This document shows positions 1 to 11,314 of a stretch of 57,497 nucleotides of DNA, in pieces. The position numbers and the translations under genes are program-made. Each line of letters begins with the position of its first letter. Position 1 is the first letter of the stretch. This stretch comes from Holophagales bacterium UBA5704 (GTDB lineage Bacteria > Acidobacteriota > Thermoanaerobaculia > Multivoradales > UBA5704). Location of the stretch: contig DIHE01000169.1 of NCBI GenBank assembly GCA_002420005.1, positions 1-57,497 of the forward strand, in the 5' to 3' direction. Under the pieces are notes generated by a model that saw only the letters and a program-made list of their open reading frames with translations, was not told the DNA's origin and searched no databases.

Positions 1-210
1 CCCCAGAGCCGGATGGTGGCCCCCCAGAACCGGATCGTCACGCCCCAGAGCCGGATGGTGACCCCCCAGAGGCGGATGGCCACGCCCCAGAGTCGGATGG
101 TGACGCCCCGGAGTCGGATGGTCACCCCCCAAATCTGGGGCGTCACCCCCCAGGCCTGGGGCGTCACCGCTGAAGCGAGCGTGGTCACCGAGTCGTCCGG
201 CGCGGTGACC
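1..210. repeat. 21-bp tandem repeat array, truncated by the window edge
   Basis: Ten head-to-tail 21-bp units start at base 1. The first six are close to ccccagagccggatggtgac plus one base; units 7 and 8 change to a ccccaaatctggggcgtcac-like form, and units 9 and 10 are decayed and keep mainly the terminal gtcacc/gtgacc. Because 21 is a multiple of three, both strands stay open: the plus strand reads a MVTPQSR heptad and the minus strand a VTIRLWG heptad. A minus-strand frame from about 188 runs off the left edge with no good ATG or ribosome site. Whether either frame is translated cannot be decided here. No spacers separate the units, so it is not a CRISPR. Confidence 0.85.
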
Positions 211-272
211 GTCCTTTCCGTTCAGGCCCGTCGCACGCGGCACACAGCGGCGGCCCGTGAACGGGGCTTGAA

Positions 273-288
273 GCCGTCTTCAGACGGC
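273..288 (-). terminator. Short hairpin downstream of the 309-665 gene
   Basis: Seven-base arms gccgtct (273-279) and agacggc (282-288) enclose a two-base loop, 20 bases beyond the stop of the minus-strand gene that ends at 309. No strong T-run follows in that direction, so termination activity is uncertain. The rest of 211-308 shows no other recognisable element. Confidence 0.35.
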
Positions 289-308
289 GCTGATCAGGAG
301 CCGCAAGC

Positions 309-665
309 TCACCCCACCCACTGCAGCACCCGGAAGTGCAGCGCCGAGCGATTCAAGCCGTCCATCTCGCGCAGGAGGTCGACGAACGCCGGGGCCTCCA
401 CCAGGAAGCACCGGCTGCCCAGAAAGGCGGAGATCAGCACGCCGCGGGGGTCTTCGAGATCGATCCGCCGGCTCTGGAGGTAGCGGGCAAGCGGCGGGTA
501 GGCGGCGTCGCGAAAGCTCTCCCACGGCCCGGCCTCGGGGACCACGACCTCATAGACCAGCGGTGGCCAGTCGGTCGCGGTGAGCTCCCCGAGCACGCGG
601 TTGTAGGCCTCCGCGGGAATCTCGCGGTGGGCTTTGGCGATCAGGGCGTGGCGAAAGTCTTCCAT
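309..665 (-). CDS. Hypothetical protein, 118 aa
   Basis: I do not recognise the family. The 118-residue product has no signal peptide or membrane segment and looks like a small cytosolic mixed alpha/beta protein. It contains an acidic, proline-rich centre (VVVPEAGPWESF) and a C-terminal amphipathic segment (LLREMDGLNRSALHFRVLQW). It starts at ATG 665 with no clear Shine-Dalgarno sequence; a 13-bp inverted repeat (675-708) lies directly upstream. It is downstream of, and on the same strand as, the IPT/TIG membrane protein gene, 51 bases away, so co-transcription is possible. Its codon choice is G/C-ending like its neighbours, which supports a real gene. Confidence 0.6.
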   Translation of the reverse strand: MEDFRHALIAKAHREIPAEAYNRVLGELTATDWPPLVYEVVVPEAGPWESFRDAAYPPLARYLQSRRIDLEDPRGVLISAFLGSRCFLVEAPAFVDLLREMDGLNRSALHFRVLQWVG

Positions 666-674
666 GGGGGCGAT

Positions 675-708
675 CGGTCGTCCGCGGAGATAGTACCGCG
701 GACGACCG
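675..708. repeat. 13-bp perfect inverted repeat between two genes
   Basis: Arms cggtcgtccgcgg (675-687) and ccgcggacgaccg (696-708) are perfectly complementary around an 8-base loop (agatagta). The element fills most of the 51-bp gap between the minus-strand membrane protein gene ending at 717 and the gene starting at 665. It could be a weak terminator or attenuator for read-through, or an operator-like palindrome. There is no T-run. Confidence 0.6.
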
Positions 709-716
709 GTTCGTCT

Positions 717-2381
717 CTATGGGAACGTCATCGTGTCCGCCAGGCCGTCGGGATTGATGATGGTCAGCTCCCCGGGACCGCTTGCCCAGGCCGGGGGAGT
801 AGCAGGAAGCTGGAGTGAGAGCTCGAGAACCTTCACGAACGTCGAATCCATCCCCGGTTCCTCCGGTGCCTTGCCCATCGGTTTTCCTCCGACGATCATC
901 GAGAGAGGGATGATTTCGGGCGTCGTGACGGCGCCGACGGTGATCGCACGGATGCGGTAGGTGGCCTCGGTGGACAGGCAACGGCCTGTGAGCGTCAGGA
1001 CGATCTGGTTGGCGGCGGCGATGCTGGTTCTTTGGATTTGCTCGATCACGGGTCCGGCCTTGCGGACCATCTTGCCACCCAGGTAACCCGCGGAGCTGAT
1101 CCCCATGAGCGAGAGAAAGCCTTGGGGGACCGTCGGCAGATCCGCGATGCTCCCGGGATCGTGGAGGAAGGTGAGAACCGAGAAGATCGAGGCACCCAGC
1201 ACGGTCCACACAAGGAACTGGAACCGCTCTGGCACCACGACGCCCCCCGCGGAGATGAGATCGCTGATCGTAGGGAAGAGGCCCCCGGCCCCCTTGGGAC
1301 CCTTGGCGCTCTGCGTCCACTGCGCGGCGACAGTGGTTGCGGCGCTGATCATCACGATCCCGGGCAACCCGTCGGGTACGTCTAGAAACACCAGCTTCCC
1401 CTGAACCAGCCATGTGCAGATCGACAAGTACAGATAGGCGCTGACGGCGACCAGAGTCCAAATGAAGAACTGAAGTTTTGAGAGACTGTAGGTCTCGGTT
1501 TCCGCATCGATGAACAGCCGGCTGATGCCGAATTTCTGCCCACCGATCTCCCGGAGATTGCTCCGCCCAACGGCGAAGATCACGCCGCCGATGATGAGGA
1601 GACTCACGACCAGAGCGATGCGCACAGGAAACTGCCGGCTGACGCGGGAAAGCCGAATGGCCGACGTACTCTCCGGCCTCGTCCCAACTTTGATTCCGAC
1701 GTTGTCGAGGGAGTGGTCGCCGAGAAGGATGTTCGATAGCGAGATCAGGCCGGATTGAGGGATCTCCCCAAGGATCCCTTGGGAACACCCGGTCCCCTTC
1801 CAGCAAATCTCTTTGGCCTCGCCGCCGAGGGAGATCCGGTTATCGCAGGCGTCGCGTGCGAAGCCCTCGCCCTGAATGCGAAGGCTGTATTGCCGCGGCT
1901 TGCCCTCGGGATAGGCTGTGACGGGGAAGACCCCGGTGATTTTGGGATCGATGCCACCGTTGTTGGGGAGAATCTCAAGCCGGCCGGCTGCTGCGGCCAC
2001 GATGACCGGTACAGGTGGGTCCCCAATCGTCACCGAGACCGCATGAGCTCCCAGCGGCAGGTAGGGAGAGCAGCCCGGCACGACAAGGTCGAAGAAAAGT
2101 GCGTCGGTGTTGAGGTCGACCGCCGAGCCGGCCGGGACGCCGCCCAGGAAAACATGAATGTCCTTGGGCTCCTTGGGCCAGCCGTCCTTCTTGTCGAAGG
2201 TGAACCGGACCCGCTCTCCCCGGACTGCCTGGATTTTGTCGAGCCCGGTCACCTCGGGTGGCACCGCTGGAGTCGGTGGCGGTTGCTCCTGTGCCGTCAG
2301 CCGGCCCGCGCCGAGCCCCAGAACCAGAAGACAGATCCATCCAACGGCCCAGCCACGTCGTTGCAGTTCTCGCAGGTTCAT
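717..2381 (-). CDS. IPT/TIG-type membrane protein of unknown function
   Basis: The 554-residue protein starts at ATG 2381, chosen because AAGGAGG precedes it; an in-frame ATG at 2420 has no such site. It opens with a signal segment (VGWICLLVLGLGAG). Two periplasmic stretches follow, and the second looks like an IPT/TIG Ig-like fold (TGVFPVTAYPEGKPRQYSL). The middle carries about four hydrophobic helices (IALVVSLLIIGGVIFAVG; FFIWTLVAVSAYLYLS; MISAATTVAA; FLVWTVLGASIFSVLTFL) and a GISSAGYLGGK turn. The C-terminus is a second beta-rich region ending in a TIG-like ELTIINPDGLADTMTF strand. The layout, Ig-like domains on both sides of a four-helix block, is seen in hypothetical membrane proteins. 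No enzymatic motif is visible and the function is unknown. Confidence 0.75.
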   Translation of the reverse strand: MNLRELQRRGWAVGWICLLVLGLGAGRLTAQEQPPPTPAVPPEVTGLDKIQAVRGERVRFTFDKKDGWPKEPKDIHVFLGGVPAGSAVDLNTDALFFDLVVPGCSPYLPLGAHAVSVTIGDPPVPVIVAAAAGRLEILPNNGGIDPKITGVFPVTAYPEGKPRQYSLRIQGEGFARDACDNRISLGGEAKEICWKGTGCSQGILGEIPQSGLISLSNILLGDHSLDNVGIKVGTRPESTSAIRLSRVSRQFPVRIALVVSLLIIGGVIFAVGRSNLREIGGQKFGISRLFIDAETETYSLSKLQFFIWTLVAVSAYLYLSICTWLVQGKLVFLDVPDGLPGIVMISAATTVAAQWTQSAKGPKGAGGLFPTISDLISAGGVVVPERFQFLVWTVLGASIFSVLTFLHDPGSIADLPTVPQGFLSLMGISSAGYLGGKMVRKAGPVIEQIQRTSIAAANQIVLTLTGRCLSTEATYRIRAITVGAVTTPEIIPLSMIVGGKPMGKAPEEPGMDSTFVKVLELSLQLPATPPAWASGPGELTIINPDGLADTMTFP

Positions 2382-2462
2382 TGTGACCACCTCCTTGGGA
2401 GCAGAATGGCTCCTCTTCAAGAGGACGGATCGGGGACGAGTTTTCCCTGTTTGCGAGAGCCT

Positions 2463-2996
2463 TCAGCCAGGGTCATCAAGTTCCGGGCGCTGAAGGTGGA
2501 CGTGGCACAGCCGGTTCAGAAGCAGCGCCTGGCCGATCAGGAGCAGCATGGCTCCCAGCAGGATGGGGATCTGCCAGAGGGAAGGCATCAGTCCGAGCGA
2601 AACGATCAGGGTCGTGGCCCCGGCCGGCGGGTGGACCGCATCCAGCAACACCATCAGCGCGCTGGTCCCGCCCAGGGACAGAGCCGCAGCGCCGACGCGG
2701 GGCCAGTCGACCCCTGCCACCAGAGCCGGCGGCGCGTCGAGCAGTCCGAAGGCGGCCAGGCTCAGCCAGCCGGTCAGAGCGCCGCTCAAGTGCCCAAGCA
2801 GCGTGCTGCGGGGCGAAGCCGCGCGCGATCCGGGGGCGTACAACAGCAGGAACGCGGTCGGGCCCAGAGACGGAAACAGGAAGCTCGACTCAAAGAAGTG
2901 GGCGACAGTGGCCACCACGCCGATGCTGAGCCCGCCTCCGGCCAAGTGGAACAGCGCCAGTCTCCAGCGCGTGAGGATCTCCGCCTTCATCCGCAT
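2463..2996 (-). CDS. HPP family integral membrane protein
   Basis: The 177-residue protein has four to five hydrophobic helices and both hallmark motifs of the HPP family: SLGPTAFLLL near residue 44 and HPPAGATTL near residue 123. HPP proteins are small inner-membrane proteins; some cyanobacterial and plant members have been linked to nitrite transport, but most are uncharacterised. The start at 2996 has a second in-frame ATG two codons later, and no strong ribosome site precedes either. The length is typical of single-domain HPP proteins without CBS domains. Neighbouring genes give no functional clue. Confidence 0.88.
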   Translation of the reverse strand: MRMKAEILTRWRLALFHLAGGGLSIGVVATVAHFFESSFLFPSLGPTAFLLLYAPGSRAASPRSTLLGHLSGALTGWLSLAAFGLLDAPPALVAGVDWPRVGAAALSLGGTSALMVLLDAVHPPAGATTLIVSLGLMPSLWQIPILLGAMLLLIGQALLLNRLCHVHLQRPELDDPG

Positions 2997-3038
2997 CTGA
3001 AGTCTTCCATGGCGTGATCCGGCGGTCGGGGCCGGATC

Positions 3039-4193
3039 TTACCGCGAGTACCGCTTGATCAGCTCGCGCATCACTTCCTTGGTGCCCGCCTCCACCGCGT
3101 CGCCCCCGGCGTTGGACATCATCGCCACCGCCAGGTCGCGAGAGGGCTGCAGGGCGGCGTTGGTGACGAAGGTGCCGCCGCTGCCGCTGTGCACGTGGGT
3201 GGTGACGCCGTTCAGCTCGGCGATCCCCCAGCCCAAGGCGTAGCCGATGCCCTGTTCGGTCTTGCTCACCGGCTCGTGGAGAACCTGGAACGTCTCCGGC
3301 CGCAAGAGGCCTGGCCGGCCGCGCAAGCCCCGCAGATGGGCCTGGAGGTACCGGCCATAGTCGCGGATCGGCAGCGAAACGTCCCCGGCGGGGGCGATGG
3401 CGGGGCCGATCTGGTAGGTGGGGTCCTGCAGCTCCAGGCCGTTCGCCCCAGGCACGTGCCCCACCGGTTGATCGGCTCCGCCGGCCGTCGGCCAGCCGAA
3501 GAGGACGTGCATGCCGAGCGGGGTGAAGACCCGTTGCCGCATCAGCTCCTCCCAGGGCTTGCCGATCCGGGTCTCGATCAGATGACCGGCCACGGAGTAG
3601 CCGGCATTCGAATAGGTCCAGGTTCCTCCCTTGGGAAACGCGGGCTCCTGGGCGAGCAGCCAGGCCACAAAGGTGTGCCGTTGCTCGGTGGGGAAGCCGG
3701 TGAGCGGTGGGACCGGCGCGTACTCGGCGTCGTCGGTCATCGGCGGCAGACCGGCCGTATGGGAAAGGAGCTGGCGCAGCGTCACTTCGGCATAGCCGGG
3801 GTGGATACGCATCTCCGGGAAGACCTGGCCGAGCGTGGTGTCCCACGAGAGCGCGCCCTGCTCGACGAGGACGGCGGCCAGCGTCGCGGTCATCGACTTC
3901 GTGTTGGAGCCGATATGGAAGGAGTCGTTCAAGGTGACGGTGTCGCTCCCCCCGATCTGGCGCAAGCCGAGGGCCACCGCGTCCAGCGAGTCGGAGCGGA
4001 CCACCACCGCGGCGAGGGCGGGCAGGTGGTGTTTGGCCAGCATCTCGCGGAGCACGGTTTCGATCTCGGCGGCGGTGGCGGAAGGAGCCGCCGCCTCGGC
4101 GGCAGGAACGGGAGCCGGCCGGCCGGTGCAGGAGGCGGTGGTGAGAAGGATGGCGAGGGTGAGGGGTACAACCCGGAGGGTTGGTGTTTTCAT
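3039..4193 (-). CDS. Beta-lactamase-fold serine hydrolase, probable lipoprotein
   Basis: This 384-residue protein belongs to the class C beta-lactamase/penicillin-binding-protein-like family (Beta-lactamase domain, PF00144). The catalytic SxxK is S96-N-T-K99, the YxN motif is Y194-S-N196, and the third motif is HSGSGGTF near residue 345. The N-terminus has a hydrophobic segment (LTLAILLTTASC) ending in Cys22, a weak lipobox that suggests a periplasmic lipoprotein or secreted enzyme. AGGAGAA precedes the ATG at 4193. Family members include esterases, D-aminopeptidases and peptidoglycan-peptide hydrolases. The substrate cannot be told from sequence, and lactamase activity should not be assumed. 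It diverges from the DinB gene across a 132-bp gap. Confidence 0.88.
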   Translation of the reverse strand: MKTPTLRVVPLTLAILLTTASCTGRPAPVPAAEAAAPSATAAEIETVLREMLAKHHLPALAAVVVRSDSLDAVALGLRQIGGSDTVTLNDSFHIGSNTKSMTATLAAVLVEQGALSWDTTLGQVFPEMRIHPGYAEVTLRQLLSHTAGLPPMTDDAEYAPVPPLTGFPTEQRHTFVAWLLAQEPAFPKGGTWTYSNAGYSVAGHLIETRIGKPWEELMRQRVFTPLGMHVLFGWPTAGGADQPVGHVPGANGLELQDPTYQIGPAIAPAGDVSLPIRDYGRYLQAHLRGLRGRPGLLRPETFQVLHEPVSKTEQGIGYALGWGIAELNGVTTHVHSGSGGTFVTNAALQPSRDLAVAMMSNAGGDAVEAGTKEVMRELIKRYSR

Positions 4194-4325
4194 GGTGTCG
4201 GTTCTCCTGGCCCGGGCCTACGAAGGGGGAGGCGAGAAGGTTTCTCGGAGATTGGCGGGTTGTTTGAAGGCTTGGAGTGAGCCGTGGTCCGAAGAAGCAG
4301 GCCGGAGAGATAAGATGGCGGGACC

Positions 4326-4850
4326 ATGAGCTCGTCCCCGAACCCTCTCGCCGTCGTCCTCCAACACCAACTCCTGCGCGAGCTGCGCACCCTGCGGCGC
4401 GAGCTCGAAGCCTATCCCGACGAGCGGCTTCTCTGGGCGCTGCCGCCCGGATGCCCGAATTCCGCCGGAACCCTCGTGCTCCATCTCGCCGGCAACCTGC
4501 GGCACTACATCGGCGCCCACCTCGGAGGGACCGACTACGTGCGCAACCGCCCCGAGGAGTTCGCCGCGCGCGACGTGCCGCGGGCGGCGCTTCTCGACCA
4601 GCTGGGCGAAGCCGAAGCGGCGATCGCCTCGGCGCTCCCGCGGGTGAGCGAGGAGCAGATGGCCGCCGAGTTTCCCGAGGCGATCCGGGACATCCACCTG
4701 CGGACGGACGACTTCCTGGTCCACCTCGCCGTGCACCTCGGCTACCACCTGGGGCAGATCGACTACCACCGCCGCCTTGTCACCGGCGACCGCAAGGGGG
4801 CCGACGCGCTGCACCCCGGGGAGATGGCGACGGCCCGCCGGGAGGGTTGA
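4326..4850 (+). CDS. DinB-like four-helix protein
   Basis: The 174-residue product matches the DinB/DUF664-type four-helix bundle. It shows a His in VLHLAGNLRHYI near residue 53 and the pair HLAVHLGYHLGQIDYH near residue 140, which together would form the divalent-metal site of the family. DinB-fold proteins include mycothiol- and bacillithiol-dependent transferases and many of unknown role, so the reaction is not assigned. The gene follows a possible TAAGAT -10 element just upstream of the start at 4326. It is divergent from the serine hydrolase gene. Confidence 0.82.
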   Translation: MSSSPNPLAVVLQHQLLRELRTLRRELEAYPDERLLWALPPGCPNSAGTLVLHLAGNLRHYIGAHLGGTDYVRNRPEEFAARDVPRAALLDQLGEAEAAIASALPRVSEEQMAAEFPEAIRDIHLRTDDFLVHLAVHLGYHLGQIDYHRRLVTGDRKGADALHPGEMATARREG

Positions 4851-4960
4851 GGCAGCCGCCGGGGCGGGTGCCGCAGCCCGTCCGGTCGGCGGCCTTGCGG
4901 TATCCCTGCAAGTGGTAGGATAGCGATCACGGAAGAAGCTGTCCGCTGGAGGGGGTGCCG

Positions 4961-4996
4961 ATGATCCGACCGATGCACCCGGTGGGCTGCCCATGA
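4961..4996 (+). CDS. Possible 11-codon leader ORF overlapping the CHAT-SIR2 start
   Basis: An ATG at 4961 is preceded at good spacing by ggaggggg, a better ribosome site than the one before the CHAT-SIR2 gene. It reads MIRPMHPVGCP and stops at TGA 4994-4996, overlapping ATG 4993 as ATGA. This would allow translational coupling into the operon. The peptide is too short to test by composition, and the site could simply be a decoy. Confidence 0.25.
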   Translation: MIRPMHPVGCP

Positions 4997-7041
4997 GCTC
5001 CGGCACGGATCGGTACGCCGAGCTCGAACTGGGCCTCCACCGGCTGGAAGCCGAGGGCTACCAGGCCGAGCTGCGCTTCACCGATCCGGCGAGCGAGGCG
5101 GAGGTGCCGGCGGAGAAAGGGAGGGCGGCCCTCCATCCCGGGGAGCTGCTGACGCTCCAGCTGGACCCGCGGGCCTATGGCGAAGCCCTGGCGGCCCAGG
5201 TCTTCGCCGACGAGCGGGTGCGCGGCCTGTATGGGCGGGCGAAGGCCGCGGTGGAGGCGGGCGGGCGGTTCCTGCGTTTGCGGGTTCTGGTGGGGCCGAC
5301 GGCTCCCGATCTCCACGGCCTCCGCTGGGAGCTGCTCCGCGATCCGGAGACCGGTGCGCCGCTCGCCACCTCGGAGCGGGTTCTCTTCTCCCGTTTTCTG
5401 GTCAGCCAGGACTGGCGGCCGGTGAAGCTCCACCGCCAGGAGGATCTTGCGGCCCTGATCGCCGTCGCCGCCCCGTCCGGCCTCGATCGGTTCGATCTCG
5501 CGGAGGTCGATCGCGACGGGGAGATCGCCCGTGCGCAGAAAGGGCTCGGCGGCATCCGCTCCACGGTGCTCGGCCGGGAGGAGCCCCTGACCCTGGAGCG
5601 TCTCGTCGCCCGCCTGCGGGAGCGGGGCGCCGCCACCGACATCCTCTATCTGGTCTGTCATGGCTCGCTCGGCAAGGTCCCTTGGCTCTTCCTCCAGGAC
5701 GACGAGGGGCGGGTCGCCCGCGTCGAAGGCGCGGCGCTGGCGGATCGCCTCCGCGAGCTGCCGGAGCCGCCGCGCCTCGTGGTCCTCGCCTCCTGCGAAA
5801 GCGCCGGCACCGCGGACGGGAGCACCCAGGCGGCCCTGGCGCCACGCCTGGCCGAAGCCGGTGTCACGGCGGTCCTCGCCATGCAGGGACAGATCAGCAT
5901 GGAAACGGTGGAGAAGGCCGTCCCGGTCTTCTTTTCCGAGCTGGTGAAGGACGGCCGGATCGACCGCGCCCTCGCCGTGGCGCGCGGCACGGTGCGCGAC
6001 CGATCCGATGCCTGGATGCCGGCCCTCTCCCTGCGTCTCAAGAGCGGACGCCTCTGGTACGAGCCGGGGTTTGCCGGGGAAGAGGACCCGTTCAAGAAAT
6101 GGCGGTCCATCGCGGCGAGCGTCCGCCAGGGCCGCTCGGTGCCGATCCTCGGCCCCGACATCGGCGAGCACCTCTACGGCACCGCCCGCGAGCGCGCCGC
6201 CCGGCTCGCCGAGGCCCACGGTTTCCCCCTGGAGCCGCACGACCGCTCGGACCTCGCCAAGGTCGCCCAGTACCTGAGTGTCGTCGAAAGTCTCCAGTAT
6301 GCGCGCGACGCCGTCGCCGATCAGCTCAAGGCCGAGATCCGGCGCCGCCGTCCGCTGCTCCCGGACTCCGGCGAGGACGATCCATACCGCATTCTCGCCG
6401 GCCTTCCGGTGTCGGTCTACGTCACCGCGAACGCCGACCCTGTGCTCGCCCGCTCCCTGGGCGCCGCCGGGCGTTCCCCCAAGCAGCTCCATCGCCGGTG
6501 GAGGAAGAGCCGCGACAGCCACCCCGCCGAGCCGCCTTACGAAGGAGTGCCGACCGTGGCCTGCCCGGTCGTCTATCACCCTTTCGGCGTCTTCGACAGC
6601 GGCGAGGAAGGGACCCTCGTCTTGACGGAGGACGATCACCTCGATTTTCTGATCTCCGCCGCCGAGAACAAGCTGATCCCTGCCGTGGTGCGCGGAACCC
6701 TGGTGCGCAGCTCGCTTCTCTTTCTCGGTTTCAGCCTCGACGACCTGGCCTTTCGCGTCCTGTTCCGGCTGATCCTTTCGCTGGACGGGAGCAGCCAGCT
6801 CGGCGACCTCGCTCACGTCGGCGTGCAGGTGGACCCCGAGGCGCACAGCTTGATCGACGTCGACCGCGCCCGCAACTATCTGGCCCAGTCCCTCGGCGCC
6901 GGCCGCGACGCCCCGCGGATCGACCTCTTCTGGGGCACCGCCGCCGACTTCCTGAAAGAGCTGCGCGATCAACTGGCCACCGGCGCCGATGCAGCGGCCC
7001 AGGTGGAGGAGGCCGAGGATGAATGGGTCACGATCGGGTGA
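4993..7041 (+). CDS. CHAT protease domain fused to a SIR2-like domain
   Basis: The 682-residue protein has two halves. Residues about 60-350 form a CHAT (caspase HetF-associated with TPRs) peptidase: LHGLRWELL is the usual CHAT lead-in, the catalytic His is H223 in YLVCHGS and the nucleophile is C268 in LASCESAG. Residues about 370-665 form a SIR2-like (SIR2_2-type) fold, with a GPDIGEHL strand, VTANADPVL (N480), VYHPFG (H529), a VLTEDDHLDFL segment and LLFLGFSLDD. Family knowledge: CHAT domains are caspase-fold proteases used in bacterial death effectors such as gasdermin activators, and SIR2-like domains often hydrolyse NAD. The residue aligned with the usual HG histidine is Phe here (see findings). 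The gene opens a packed operon; the next start is 4 bases after its stop. Confidence 0.85.
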   Translation: MSSGTDRYAELELGLHRLEAEGYQAELRFTDPASEAEVPAEKGRAALHPGELLTLQLDPRAYGEALAAQVFADERVRGLYGRAKAAVEAGGRFLRLRVLVGPTAPDLHGLRWELLRDPETGAPLATSERVLFSRFLVSQDWRPVKLHRQEDLAALIAVAAPSGLDRFDLAEVDRDGEIARAQKGLGGIRSTVLGREEPLTLERLVARLRERGAATDILYLVCHGSLGKVPWLFLQDDEGRVARVEGAALADRLRELPEPPRLVVLASCESAGTADGSTQAALAPRLAEAGVTAVLAMQGQISMETVEKAVPVFFSELVKDGRIDRALAVARGTVRDRSDAWMPALSLRLKSGRLWYEPGFAGEEDPFKKWRSIAASVRQGRSVPILGPDIGEHLYGTARERAARLAEAHGFPLEPHDRSDLAKVAQYLSVVESLQYARDAVADQLKAEIRRRRPLLPDSGEDDPYRILAGLPVSVYVTANADPVLARSLGAAGRSPKQLHRRWRKSRDSHPAEPPYEGVPTVACPVVYHPFGVFDSGEEGTLVLTEDDHLDFLISAAENKLIPAVVRGTLVRSSLLFLGFSLDDLAFRVLFRLILSLDGSSQLGDLAHVGVQVDPEAHSLIDVDRARNYLAQSLGAGRDAPRIDLFWGTAADFLKELRDQLATGADAAAQVEEAEDEWVTIG

Positions 7042-7045
7042 AGAG

Positions 7046-10798
<3,753 letters not shown>

Positions 10799-10800
10799 GA

Positions 10801-11310
10801 ATGCACCGACTCCGACTCAGCCACCCGATACTTCTTGCGGTGCTTCTCGGCGCCGGCTTGGTCAGCGGGTGCGCCAAGGAAGAAGCGGAAGTGGAGGAAG
10901 GCCTTGCGATCGCAGTGGGCGGCCAGCTCGAGCCCTGCAATCCATTGTCCGTTCGGTTGTGGGGCGAGCCGGCCCACTATGGCTACGCGGGAACGGCCGG
11001 ACAGATCATCGACCTCCGCGTATCGAGCCAGACCAAGGGCCTCGATCCATACGTCCGGCTCTTCGATCCCTCCGAGCAGGAGGAGGCGTTCGATGACGAC
11101 GGCGGGGGCAATGGCGATGCTCTGGTCCAGAAACATCAACTCGCGAGGAGCGGAGCCTACCGGGTGGCGATTGGAACCGATGAAGATCGGCCTGGTGAGG
11201 TCGTCGTTGTCCTTGAGCACGCAGGATGCGCGGGAGTAACGATGACGACGGCCCTGCCCATGGAAACCGATTTCCAAACTTCCGAAGAGCCCACAGAGGC
11301 GAAGGACTGA
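10801..11310 (+). CDS. Small lipoprotein with PPC-like beta domain
   Basis: The 169-residue protein has a lipoprotein signal ending at LVSGC (Cys24), so it should be lipidated and outside the cytoplasm. The mature part resembles a bacterial pre-peptidase C-terminal (PPC) beta-sandwich: GTAGQIIDLRVSS, LDPYVRLFDPSEQ and an acidic calcium-like loop DDDGGGNGDA precede GAYRVAIGTDED. Start 10801 follows GAGAGGTAGGA and lies 2 bases after the stop of the NTPase gene. An extracytoplasmic lipoprotein inside this otherwise cytosolic operon is unexpected. It could be an envelope sensor or anchor for the membrane-tethered NTPase. The PPC match rests on pattern, not on a profile search. Confidence 0.75.
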   Translation: MHRLRLSHPILLAVLLGAGLVSGCAKEEAEVEEGLAIAVGGQLEPCNPLSVRLWGEPAHYGYAGTAGQIIDLRVSSQTKGLDPYVRLFDPSEQEEAFDDDGGGNGDALVQKHQLARSGAYRVAIGTDEDRPGEVVVVLEHAGCAGVTMTTALPMETDFQTSEEPTEAKD

Positions 11311-11314
11311 AGGC

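Noticed and set aside
1..210. CRISPR array
   Set aside because: Units are directly adjacent with no spacers and differ in sequence between copies.
4927..6972. 681-codon minus-strand frame opposite CHAT-SIR2
   Set aside because: No ribosome site and no domain; it is the shadow of a gene with clear catalytic motifs.
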